A stretch of DNA of 42,823 bases from Accumulibacter sp. (GTDB taxonomy: Bacteria; Pseudomonadota; Gammaproteobacteria; Burkholderiales; Rhodocyclaceae). The position numbers were made by a program, and so were the translations under genes. Position 1 is the stretch's first letter; each line of letters starts with the position of its first letter. Under the pieces are notes generated by a model, which worked only from the letters and a program-made list of their open reading frames with translations, searched no databases and was not told the DNA's origin. Of the stretch, positions 27,523-34,716 are shown one piece after another. The DNA lies in the NCBI GenBank assembly GCA_020049495.1, contig JAIFKU010000029.1, positions 1-42,823 of the forward strand. Direction: 5' to 3'.

Positions 27523-28506
27523 ATGCGACACCCCAGCAAGGTTCTTTTTCCTGGTGAGAAGCCCTTTCCCATTCTACCCGCCGTAGACCACTACGCTGGC
27601 TCGGAAAAACTGATGAAGAAGGCCCTGCAACTGCAGAACGAAATGGGGCCGGTTTTTGACCTCACCTGCGATTGCGAGGACGGTGCACATGCCGGCGCCG
27701 AACGCGAACACGCCGAGATGGTCTGCGCCGTCATCATGAGCGAGGACAACCGTCACGGCCGCGTTGCTGCACGCATCCACGACATCACCCACGCCAACTG
27801 GCAGCAGGATCTCGACATACTCGTAAGTCTTGCCGGCAGCCGCCTGCCTTTCATCACCCTGCCCAAACCGCGCGGTGCCGATGACGTGCGCATCCAGATT
27901 ACTGCACTGCGCAAGGCCGAAGCGGCGGCCAATCTGAATCGGCAGATCCCGGTGCACGTTCTGGTCGAGACGCATGGAGCACTGCGTGAAGCATGGCAGA
28001 TCGCCACCTTGCCGAGTGTCGAATCGCTCGACTTCGGACTGATGGATTTCGTCTCCGGCCATCATGGCGCGATTCCCGGTTCGGCCATGAAAAGTCCCGG
28101 GCAGTTCGAACATCCGCTGGTTGCCCGTGCCAAGTGCGAAATCACGGCAGCTGCACTGGCCAACGGCGTCGTCCCGACACACAACGTCACCACGGAACTC
28201 AAGAATCTCGACGTGATCCGCGACGACGCCCGACGTGCGCGCAAGGAATTCGGCTATCTGCGCATGTGGAGCATCCACCCGAACCAGATCATGCCGATCA
28301 TCGAAGCCATGCGTCCCGATTTCTCCGAAGTCGAGACCGCAGCCGCCATCCTGGTCGCGGCACAGGACAAGGACTGGGCGCCCATAGCGCACGAAGGACG
28401 CCTGCACGACCGCGCTTCGTACCGCTACTTCTGGGAACTGCTGGCGCGCGCGCAGGCCACGGGCATGCAGCTTCCGACCGCTGCCCGGCAGCGCTTCTTT
28501 GCCTGA
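27523..28506 (+). CDS. HpcH/HpaI aldolase/citrate lyase (CitE-like) family protein
   Basis: A 327-residue TIM-barrel lyase of the CitE/malyl-CoA lyase superfamily. It begins HPSKVLFPGEKPFPILPAVDH and shows the acidic motif DLTCDCEDGAHAGAEREHAE, the metal-ligand region LVETHGALREAW, SLDFGLMDFVSGHHGAIPG and a conserved GYLRMWSIHPNQI. Family members cleave malyl-CoA, citramalyl-CoA or citryl-CoA; the exact substrate cannot be assigned. The ATG at 27523 is chosen over an earlier in-frame one (27490) because homology starts after it. It is divergent from a LacI-type regulator and 4 bases before a MazG-like gene. Confidence 0.85.
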   Translation: MRHPSKVLFPGEKPFPILPAVDHYAGSEKLMKKALQLQNEMGPVFDLTCDCEDGAHAGAEREHAEMVCAVIMSEDNRHGRVAARIHDITHANWQQDLDILVSLAGSRLPFITLPKPRGADDVRIQITALRKAEAAANLNRQIPVHVLVETHGALREAWQIATLPSVESLDFGLMDFVSGHHGAIPGSAMKSPGQFEHPLVARAKCEITAAALANGVVPTHNVTTELKNLDVIRDDARRARKEFGYLRMWSIHPNQIMPIIEAMRPDFSEVETAAAILVAAQDKDWAPIAHEGRLHDRASYRYFWELLARAQATGMQLPTAARQRFFA

Positions 28507-28510
28507 GCCT

Positions 28511-28879
28511 ATGATTCTTCCGGCGTTAACGCAGGCTCTGCTGAAGTTCCGCGACGAGAGGGACTGGGCGCAGTTTCATACCCTGCGCAACCTGATCGTC
28601 TCACTCAATCTGGAGGCGGCAGAACTACTTGAAATCACGCAATGGAAAAGTGACGAGGAGATGGCCGCTCTGCTCGATGAGGCGAATATGCATGAATCCC
28701 TGCGTGACGAATGCGCCGACGTGCTGCTCTATCTGCTGCTCATCGCCGACAAGGCGGGCATCGATCTGGAAGAGGCCGCCCGCAGCAAGCTCGAAAAGAA
28801 CGCCGCAAAGTACCCGGTAGAGAAAAGCTATGGTTCGAGTCGCAAGTACACGCAACTCGACAGGAATGCAGAAGACTGA
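28511..28879 (+). CDS. MazG-like nucleotide pyrophosphohydrolase family protein
   Basis: A 122-residue all-helical protein with the MazG/dCTPase metal-binding pattern: LNLEAAELLEITQW (ExxE) and DECADVLLYLLLIAD (ExxD), with a C-terminal KLEKNAAKYPVEKSYGSSRKY. Such proteins hydrolyse non-canonical or excess nucleoside triphosphates to monophosphates. The ATG at 28511 is chosen; an upstream TTG overlaps the lyase gene. It probably shares the lyase transcript (4-base gap) and converges with rlmJ. Confidence 0.85.
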   Translation: MILPALTQALLKFRDERDWAQFHTLRNLIVSLNLEAAELLEITQWKSDEEMAALLDEANMHESLRDECADVLLYLLLIADKAGIDLEEAARSKLEKNAAKYPVEKSYGSSRKYTQLDRNAED

Positions 28880-28883
28880 GCTA

Positions 28884-29729
28884 TCAGGCTGCCTGCTGCT
28901 CCAATGTGTAACCCGCACCGGCATCAAGCGCAAGCACATTCGCCAGATAGGGCATCACCTCGACAAGCGTGTCGTGCAGGGTCCAGGGCGGGTTGAGAAT
29001 GAACATGCCGCTGCCATGCATGCCAAAGCCGTCCTTGGCCGGCTCTTTGACGCGTAGCGCCACATGCAGCCAGCTTTTGGCCGCAAGACGCTTGAGGCGT
29101 GACGGTAATTCATGGGCGTCGAGGCGGGTCAATTGCGGATACCACAAGGCATAGGTTCCGCCGGGAAAACGCGTCAATGACTCCTTTAACGCATGAAACA
29201 CTCGCTCGTAGTCCTGTTTTTCTTCGTAGGACGGATCAATAAGGACGAGGGCCCTGCGCGGTGGTGGCGGCAGCAGGGCCTTGAGTCCGGCAAAGCCGTC
29301 CGTTGACTCGACAATGACTTGTTTCCCGGCATCCTGAAAATTTTCATGCAACAGACGTGCATCCTTGCTGTGCAGTTCAAAGAGGCGCAGACGATCCTGC
29401 TCGCGCAGCGTCCACAGCGCAAAATACGGCGAGCCGGGATAGTTCTGCAGGCGACGATCCGGATTCATCCTGCGCACCAGCGCCACATAGTCGGCCAGCG
29501 CTGCCGGCAAGTCATTGCGTACCCACAAACGACCAATACCGTCCTTGTACTCCGCCAGCTTAACTGCATAGCCTGAGTCCAGTGAATAGGCCCCGGCGCC
29601 GGCGTGGGTATCGATGACCCAGAACGGATTGTCCTTCTGACCGAGATAACGGATCAGTTGGACAAGAACGAGATGCTTGAGAACGTCGGCGTGGTTGCCG
29701 GCGTGAAAAGCGTGGCGATAGCTGAGCAT
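28884..29729 (-). CDS. rlmJ: 23S rRNA (adenine-2030-N6)-methyltransferase RlmJ
   Basis: A 281-residue protein (E. coli RlmJ has 280) that starts MLSYRHAFHAGNHADVLKHLVL and has the SAM-binding VIDTHAGAGAYSL, an N6-methyltransferase motif IV as IDPSYE (many relatives have DPPY), and GTYALWYPQLTR. It methylates A2030 of 23S rRNA. The 44-codon upstream extension lacks homology, so the ATG at 29729 is used, though its ribosome-binding site is weak. It ends 4 bases after the convergent MazG-like gene. Confidence 0.93.
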   Translation of the reverse strand: MLSYRHAFHAGNHADVLKHLVLVQLIRYLGQKDNPFWVIDTHAGAGAYSLDSGYAVKLAEYKDGIGRLWVRNDLPAALADYVALVRRMNPDRRLQNYPGSPYFALWTLREQDRLRLFELHSKDARLLHENFQDAGKQVIVESTDGFAGLKALLPPPPRRALVLIDPSYEEKQDYERVFHALKESLTRFPGGTYALWYPQLTRLDAHELPSRLKRLAAKSWLHVALRVKEPAKDGFGMHGSGMFILNPPWTLHDTLVEVMPYLANVLALDAGAGYTLEQQAA

Positions 29730-29876
29730 GGGTGAAGACTGACTGCAGTTTTCCTGCACGTACGGTGAATGTGGCGAAGCATGGATTGAATGGCGGGCAA
29801 CAAGCCCATCAAACAAGCAGACCAGCCCCGTTCTTTTAGCAACAACAATAACCGGAAGCAATCCGGTACGTTTCGA

Positions 29877-30056
29877 TCAGTTGCCGGCGTTCACCGGATC
29901 AGCATCAGCCGAAGCCGCCGTATCAGGTGAAGCCTGAGCATCATCGCCATCTGCCGGTTTCTTCTCGGCGAGTTTACGCAGGCGCTTTTCTTCCTGCTTT
30001 CTCTTTTTTTCCAGATCTCTCTGACGCTTTTCAAACGAGTAATTTGGTTTTGCCAA
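29877..30056 (-). CDS. Small highly charged protein of unknown function
   Basis: A 59-residue protein: a basic N-terminal half (AKPNYSFEKRQRDLEKKRKQ, continuing to about residue 32) that probably forms one charged helix, then an acidic Ala/Asp/Pro-rich tail. Similar small KPNYSFEKRQ proteins are common in betaproteobacteria; their function is unknown. The start is taken as TTG 30056 because AGGG lies 8 bases before it and family proteins begin at this point. A GTG 21 bases further upstream (30077) has no such signal. Confidence 0.7.
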   Translation of the reverse strand: MAKPNYSFEKRQRDLEKKRKQEEKRLRKLAEKKPADGDDAQASPDTAASADADPVNAGN

Positions 30057-30182
30057 AACAGTATCCCTGCTCGGCACAGGTGCCGAATGAAGCCCTACAG
30101 ATGATTAAAATTCCCCAAGGAGCGTCAAGTCCCGCAGCGCAAACTTAGCGTCACCGACCGACCCGACGCTCGCATAACTCAA

Positions 30183-30566
30183 TCAGTAGCGATTGCCACC
30201 CGTACCGCTGCGGCCGCCACCGCCACCGCCACCGCCACCGCCACCAGGGCCACGGCCACCACCACCGCCAGGGCCACGACGCGGCCCGCCAAAACCACCG
30301 CCACCGCCACTACGCGGTTCCTGGGGACGGGCTTCGTTGACCGTCAAGGCCCGGCCATCAATGCTCTTGCCGTTCAGTGCGGCAATTGCCGCCTGCGCCT
30401 CTTGATCGGAACCCATTTCGACAAAGCCGAAGCCCTTCGAACGTTGCGTTTCACGGTCGGTGATAACCTGAGCCGAAGTCACCGTACCGTGCGCGGCAAA
30501 CATCTGCTCCAGATCGTTCTTGTTGATGTCGTAGCTTAGATTGCCGACGTATAGCTTCGTGCCCAA
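30183..30566 (-). CDS. RNA recognition motif (RRM) protein with glycine-rich tail
   Basis: A 127-residue RNA-binding protein: one RRM (about 3-80) with RNP2 LYVGNL and RNP1 KGFGFVEM, followed by a Gly/Arg-rich tail of about 45 residues (for example RRGPGGGGGRGPGGGGG). It resembles bacterial and cyanobacterial Rbp proteins, often cold-induced RNA chaperones. The start is TTG 30566: GGAGG is 5 bases upstream and the family sequence begins GTKLYVGNLSY; the in-frame ATG 96 bases upstream adds residues without homology. The tail is encoded by repeated CCACCG units, visible on the plus strand at about 30216-30246. Confidence 0.9.
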   Translation of the reverse strand: MGTKLYVGNLSYDINKNDLEQMFAAHGTVTSAQVITDRETQRSKGFGFVEMGSDQEAQAAIAALNGKSIDGRALTVNEARPQEPRSGGGGGFGGPRRGPGGGGGRGPGGGGGGGGGGGRSGTGGNRY

Positions 30567-30665
30567 TTGAGCCTCCAAGGTGAAAACGTTGAGAAAACTG
30601 CTTTGCAACAATAGCAAGGCCGGGCGCCGGAGTCTAATAAATAAATTTCCGGTCAAAAACACTCA

Positions 30666-31907
30666 CTAAGCCGGCAAGGCGATTTTATTGTCGGAGCTGT
30701 ACTGATAATCGTGGAAAATGTGCTCGGCACTGAGCAACTGGTAGCTGCCGTCTTCGAGTTTGCGTGTTGTGTCCTTGAGCCGGTAAGTATAGTGGCCGCA
30801 GGTCCACAAATTGAAGTTGCGCATCTGGGTGCACAGACAGGTCTTGTCCTTCACCGAGAGTCGTTTCACCCCAGGATTAGCCTCCAGTTCCCGATTGTAG
30901 GATGTGATGTAGGAACAACTGCCGTGTGAATCGAGCAAATAGCCATACGCTTCGCAATTGGGGCGAATGCCATCGCCGATCGCCGGGCTCTTGCTCAGCA
31001 TGCGCATCGGGTAACCGGTCGGCGAAATCTGGTTGACCTCGATCTGGTCTTCACTGGCCTTGAAATATTCCTGCTGCACGTCTTCCGGCAACCCGCATTC
31101 CCTGGCCACGGTAAAACGCGTCGCCACCTGCACCGCCGCTGCACCGTTCTCAAGATAGGAAACGGCATCGCTGCCGGTAAAGATCCCGCCCGCTGGAATC
31201 AGGGGAATATTAAGCTTTTCGGCATGCAGCCAGGCCTTGATCTCGGCAACAATGGTCGCCAGATCATATTTTGCCCAATCCATGCCAAAACCCAGATGAC
31301 CGCCGGCCAACGGGCCTTCAACCACGACGTAGTCCGGCAAACGATTGCTGCGCACCGTCTTGCGGATGAAGAGTTGCAAGGCGCGCAAAGAAGAAACGAT
31401 GACGCCCAGAAAAGCATCGCGGAAACGGGGATGATCCTCGATCAGCGAAAATGAGCCCAGATGCAAACCGGCGGCCAGCGTAATGCCGTCGATACCGGAA
31501 TCGAGCGCCGCTTTCAGTCGGACAGCCAAGGTTTCCCTGGGCGCGTTCATGGTCAACTTTTCCATGCAGTTGACGAAAATGAGGCCGGGGCCGCGCTTGG
31601 CCTCCATCGTCTTGCCGATGTGAAGCTTGGTTGCTTCTGCCAGTTGGCCGAGATCGAACTTCACGATCGACTTGTCGATATTGGCCACGTTGAACTTGAA
31701 CTGCTTGAGCTTATCCTTGACAAACTTGGTGTTGAATCGACGATCGGCCACCGTATTGACCATGGCATCGGAAATATGCCCGATCCCGCCCAGACGAGCC
31801 GCTTCAAGCGCCAATCCGGCCGTCGAGATATCGACCCCCATGCCGCCGATGACAATGGGTACAAATTCCCTGTTGCCGAACATCAAACGGAAATCATCAA
31901 CACGCAT
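30666..31907 (-). CDS. Nitronate monooxygenase-like FMN enzyme with cysteine-bearing C-terminal extension
   Basis: A 413-residue TIM-barrel flavoprotein of the NMO/2-nitropropane dioxygenase superfamily: N-terminal PIVIGGMGVDISTAGLALEA, the flavin-contact GPLAGGHLGFG, then IPAGGIFTGSDAVSYLENGA and VQVATRF. After ISPTGYPMRML a tail of about 90 residues contains six cysteines (NCEAYG, GSCSY, KTCLCTQ, LWTCGHY) that could bind a metal or iron-sulfur cluster. Many NMO enzymes are only about 320-350 residues. The ATG at 31907 has AAGGA 8 bases upstream. It could act on nitroalkanes or as an enoyl reductase; sequence alone does not decide. It is divergent from the FolE paralogue. Confidence 0.82.
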   Translation of the reverse strand: MRVDDFRLMFGNREFVPIVIGGMGVDISTAGLALEAARLGGIGHISDAMVNTVADRRFNTKFVKDKLKQFKFNVANIDKSIVKFDLGQLAEATKLHIGKTMEAKRGPGLIFVNCMEKLTMNAPRETLAVRLKAALDSGIDGITLAAGLHLGSFSLIEDHPRFRDAFLGVIVSSLRALQLFIRKTVRSNRLPDYVVVEGPLAGGHLGFGMDWAKYDLATIVAEIKAWLHAEKLNIPLIPAGGIFTGSDAVSYLENGAAAVQVATRFTVARECGLPEDVQQEYFKASEDQIEVNQISPTGYPMRMLSKSPAIGDGIRPNCEAYGYLLDSHGSCSYITSYNRELEANPGVKRLSVKDKTCLCTQMRNFNLWTCGHYTYRLKDTTRKLEDGSYQLLSAEHIFHDYQYSSDNKIALPA

Positions 31908-32129
31908 AATCTTTGTCCTTCCAGAAACCGAACTGTCCCTATCCCCGCAAAGACAGAGCCAAAAAAACGGCGCAAGTCTGACATTATCACCTATCCGGAC
32001 CGCAAATGGCTCGTCAAATCTGTCAAAAAGAGTCCTGCGCACGACAATTTCAAGCACAAGCTGGCAAGACCGTTTTCATTCAGGACGTGTATTATCTTCA
32101 GCATCACTGTTACGAACCTGGAGAATGCC

Positions 32130-32774
32130 ATGTCCGACTCTACTGAGCACGACCACCCTCCACCGGTCTCGACAGAGATTGGCATTCCGCGCCGGAACAG
32201 TTTTGACGCGCCGGCTTTCGAACGGGCAGTCAGCGATCTGCTCAGTGCCTGTGGCATTGCCCCGGACGTCACACACATGGGGAGAACGCCCCAGCGCGTA
32301 CGCGAACTCTGGCAGAAACGTCTGCTCGGCGGATACGACCTCGACCCCGGCAGCGCATTGGGCGATGGGTTTTCCGACCACCGCAGCGACATGGTTATCG
32401 TGCGTGGCATTGCTATCCACGGTATCTGCCCGCATCATCTGGTCCCGTTTCGGGGTGTAGCCCATGTCGCCTATCTGCCCGGTGGCCGTCTGCACGGTTT
32501 CGGCCGCATCGCACGATTGGTCGACGCCATCGGCCACCGTTTCACTTACCAGGAGTGGATAACCCGGGATATAGCCGAAGCGCTGATGCATCACGGCAAG
32601 GCACGCGGTGCCGCCTGTGTGATTGAGGCCGAACAGCTCTGCCTCCTGCTCGGCGAAGACCGGCGCGGTGATGAACGCGTCATCACCCAGTCCTTCACGG
32701 GCGAGTTCGAAACGTCAGATCAACTGCGAAGCGAATTCCTGCGTGTCATCGGCAGCCCTCGCCGGAACTACTGA
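32130..32774 (+). CDS. folE: Divergent GTP cyclohydrolase I (FolE) family protein
   Basis: A 214-residue protein of the GTP cyclohydrolase I fold: helical N-terminus (FERAVSDLLSACGI, RTPQRVRELW), then GICPHHLVPFRGVAHVAYLP (about 98-117), GFGRIARLVDAIGHRFTYQE and CVIEAEQLCLLLG (about 164-176). The zinc ligands Cys and His (CPHH) and the distal Cys (QLC) are kept. However, the usual CEHH is CPHH, the catalytic His in the HMC motif is Gln, and the following MRG is replaced. It may be a FolE paralogue with changed activity. The ATG at 32130 has GGAG 6 bases upstream; the longer open frame is antisense to the NMO gene. Confidence 0.82.
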   Translation: MSDSTEHDHPPPVSTEIGIPRRNSFDAPAFERAVSDLLSACGIAPDVTHMGRTPQRVRELWQKRLLGGYDLDPGSALGDGFSDHRSDMVIVRGIAIHGICPHHLVPFRGVAHVAYLPGGRLHGFGRIARLVDAIGHRFTYQEWITRDIAEALMHHGKARGAACVIEAEQLCLLLGEDRRGDERVITQSFTGEFETSDQLRSEFLRVIGSPRRNY

Positions 32775-33246
32775 GCACTATGGAAAAAGACGTCTGGCAT
32801 CCAAAAGAACAAGCGCCCCTCATGAGCAGCCCTGAATTCTGAGAACGCTTACTTTTACAACTCCAGATTTGATTCCATCCACGTTCTTGCAACAAACACA
32901 CATAGAGGCAGTGCCTGCACCATAGTTAACGCCGCCAGTCCGGTCGATAAAACAAATGCCGGCAATTGGCCCAAGGTTCCTTCAAGCGCTTCGACATCAA
33001 ATTCACCGCTGCTCCGATGGCAATCGTCACCTGCTTTGCCACAACACGCGACCCATTAGTCCAAGAGTTCGAACAACTGGGTGCAACACGCCTAGCGTCT
33101 ATGCTGAAACAATATATCCAACTGATTATAATCAGTAATTTTGTAGGCACAAAAAAATAACAAAATAGTTGCGTATTCCAATGACTCCTAATAAACTACC
33201 GTTGCTCTAACTGTTATAACAGTGATAACTTCAAGGAGGGATAATT
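32775..33246. other. 472-base region with no recognisable gene
   Basis: The sequence between the FolE paralogue and the Tct operon is more A/T-rich than its surroundings. Small open frames exist (plus 32966-33160; minus 32926-33150), but neither resembles a known family nor has a convincing ribosome-binding site. The last 80 bases hold the probable promoter, a palindrome and a strong AAGGAGGG ribosome-binding site for the Tct operon. The composition change suggests this may be the left junction of an acquired segment. Confidence 0.6.
33169..33222 (+). promoter_or_regulatory. Probable promoter and operator of the Tct operon
   Basis: A possible sigma-70 promoter, TTGCGT (33169-33174), 17 bases, TAAACT (33192-33197), is followed just after the predicted start point by the perfect 12-base palindrome CTGTTATAACAG (33211-33222). 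An operator placed there would block transcription when a repressor is bound. The FCD-type GntR protein encoded within this operon (38888-39583) is the obvious candidate. A strong AAGGAGGG (33233-33240) serves the first gene. Confidence 0.4.
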
Positions 33247-34215
33247 ATGTTCAAGCGCTCTGGATTACCCGTTGTTGTTGCGTGTTTTGCTCTGTTTTGT
33301 GGATTCCCCGCAAACGCACAGGAGTTCCCAAGCAAACCCATCGAAATCATTGTCGGATTTGCCCCCGGCGGCGGGACTGACATGGCTGCCCGCTCGATTG
33401 CCGACGTGGCGTCCAAATATCTGGGGCAGCCGGTCGTTGTGACGAACAAACCAGGCGCAACCGGTATCATCGGTGCGCAGTACGTCTATAACGCCAAGCC
33501 CGACGGCTATACCCTCCTCGTCGCCGGCGGAAGTGAAACAGTCGCCGTTCCCCACTACAAGAAACTGGCGTTCGACCCGATCAACGACTTCGATCCCTTG
33601 ATGCGCATCATGGTCGAGCGCGTCGGCTTTTATGTGCTGGCCGACAGCCCGTGGAAATCGATGAATGACCTCATCGCTGAAGGCAAGAAGAATCCGGGCA
33701 AACTGACTTCCGGCATATCCGGCATAGGCGGATTGCACCACGCGACGGTCCAGGTCACCGAGAAAAAAACCGGCATGGCCGTGACGCTTATCCCCTACAA
33801 GGGCGGCGCTGAAACCCTCGCCGCACTCGCCGGCGGACACGTAAACTTCGCCATCGCGTCGCCCAACGAGGCCTATGCACTGGTTCAAGCCGGTCGCGTT
33901 CGCTGCCTGGCGCTATCGGCACTTGAACGATCACCGACCGAGCCCAACGCACCGACGCTCAAGGAACTCGGCTACGATGTATACATCGACAACCAGAAAG
34001 GACTGGTACTGCCCAAGGGCGTCCCGCCAGCGATCAAGCAAAAACTCGCTGACGCGTTCAAGAAAGCCTACGACGACCCACAGTTCAAGGCCACCGCCGA
34101 GAAGCTCAAGCTTGAAATCTCCTATCTGAATTCCGAGGATTTCCACAAGGCGCTCAAGGCCATGTACGAGCAGATCGGCGAATCGGTCAAGCCTGACGCG
34201 CCCAAAGCGCCCTAG
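33247..34215 (+). CDS. tctC: Tripartite tricarboxylate transporter (Bug/TctC) solute-binding protein
   Basis: A 322-residue periplasmic protein of the Bug (Bordetella uptake gene) family. It has a signal peptide (about 1-24, ending ANA), the hallmark start FPSKPIEIIVGFAPGGGTDM, then VTNKPGATGIIGAQYVYNAKPDGYTLL, GIGGLHHATVQ and PYKGGAETLAALAGGHVNFA. Bug proteins capture carboxylates such as citrate, dicarboxylates and amides and deliver them to TctA/TctB. It is first in the operon with a strong ribosome-binding site. The ligand is not predictable; the downstream enzymes suggest a hydroxylated or oxo-dicarboxylic acid. Confidence 0.95.
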   Translation: MFKRSGLPVVVACFALFCGFPANAQEFPSKPIEIIVGFAPGGGTDMAARSIADVASKYLGQPVVVTNKPGATGIIGAQYVYNAKPDGYTLLVAGGSETVAVPHYKKLAFDPINDFDPLMRIMVERVGFYVLADSPWKSMNDLIAEGKKNPGKLTSGISGIGGLHHATVQVTEKKTGMAVTLIPYKGGAETLAALAGGHVNFAIASPNEAYALVQAGRVRCLALSALERSPTEPNAPTLKELGYDVYIDNQKGLVLPKGVPPAIKQKLADAFKKAYDDPQFKATAEKLKLEISYLNSEDFHKALKAMYEQIGESVKPDAPKAP

Positions 34216-34238
34216 GACTCCGGCGTCAGGAACAGGGC

Positions 34239-34691
34239 ATGAAGGTTGAACGCTGCCTCGGGATCATTGCCGTCGTCGTCGCGACGCCGGTCGCGCTAGC
34301 GGCCTGGCGCTTCGGCGTCGGCACGCCGCGCTCACCCGGTGCCGGCTTCTGGCCCCTGACGATCGCCTGCGTCATGCTCGTCCTCGGGTCTATCCTCGTC
34401 CTCAGACCGAATCCGGATGAACGGCCCGAGGGCGACAGCGACTCGCGCTGGGCAAAATTCGGCATTTCGCTGGCGAGCCTGGTCTTCTACATCGCACTTC
34501 TCGAAGCGCTCGGCTATCTGCTCACCACCGGCCTGATGCTGCTGGTGCAGCTGCGCCTGGTCGAAAACCGGTCGTGGCGATCGAGTATCCTGATCGCGGC
34601 GCTGGCGTCGGTCATCTCGCTAGTCGTTTTCAAGGTCTTGCTCAAGGTTTCCCTACCCCTCGGCTTGATCCCGCTTCCCCCTGGCTGGTGA
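34239..34691 (+). CDS. tctB: TctB-family small membrane subunit
   Basis: A 150-residue protein with about four transmembrane helices (about 5-22, 36-55, 75-100, 110-140) and the TctB pattern GVGTPRSPGAGFWPLTIA near the N-terminus. TctB is the small, poorly conserved subunit of tripartite tricarboxylate transporters. It lies 23 bases after the binding-protein gene and 25 bases before tctA, as is standard for this transporter. AGGAA precedes the ATG by about 8 bases. Confidence 0.88.
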   Translation: MKVERCLGIIAVVVATPVALAAWRFGVGTPRSPGAGFWPLTIACVMLVLGSILVLRPNPDERPEGDSDSRWAKFGISLASLVFYIALLEALGYLLTTGLMLLVQLRLVENRSWRSSILIAALASVISLVVFKVLLKVSLPLGLIPLPPGW

Positions 34692-34716
34692 GGGGACGTC
34701 ATGCGTAGGAGTACAC

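Noticed and set aside
30213-30250. CCACCG tandem units considered as a phase-variation tract
   Set aside because: The units are 6 bases long, so copy changes stay in frame and only alter the length of the glycine-rich tail.
31461-32129. N-terminal extension of about 220 codons in frame with the FolE paralogue
   Set aside because: It runs antisense through the NMO-like gene; FolE homology and the ribosome-binding site both place the start at 32130.
32926-33160. Short open frames on both strands between folE and the Tct operon
   Set aside because: Neither resembles a known family, and neither has a convincing ribosome-binding site or start context.
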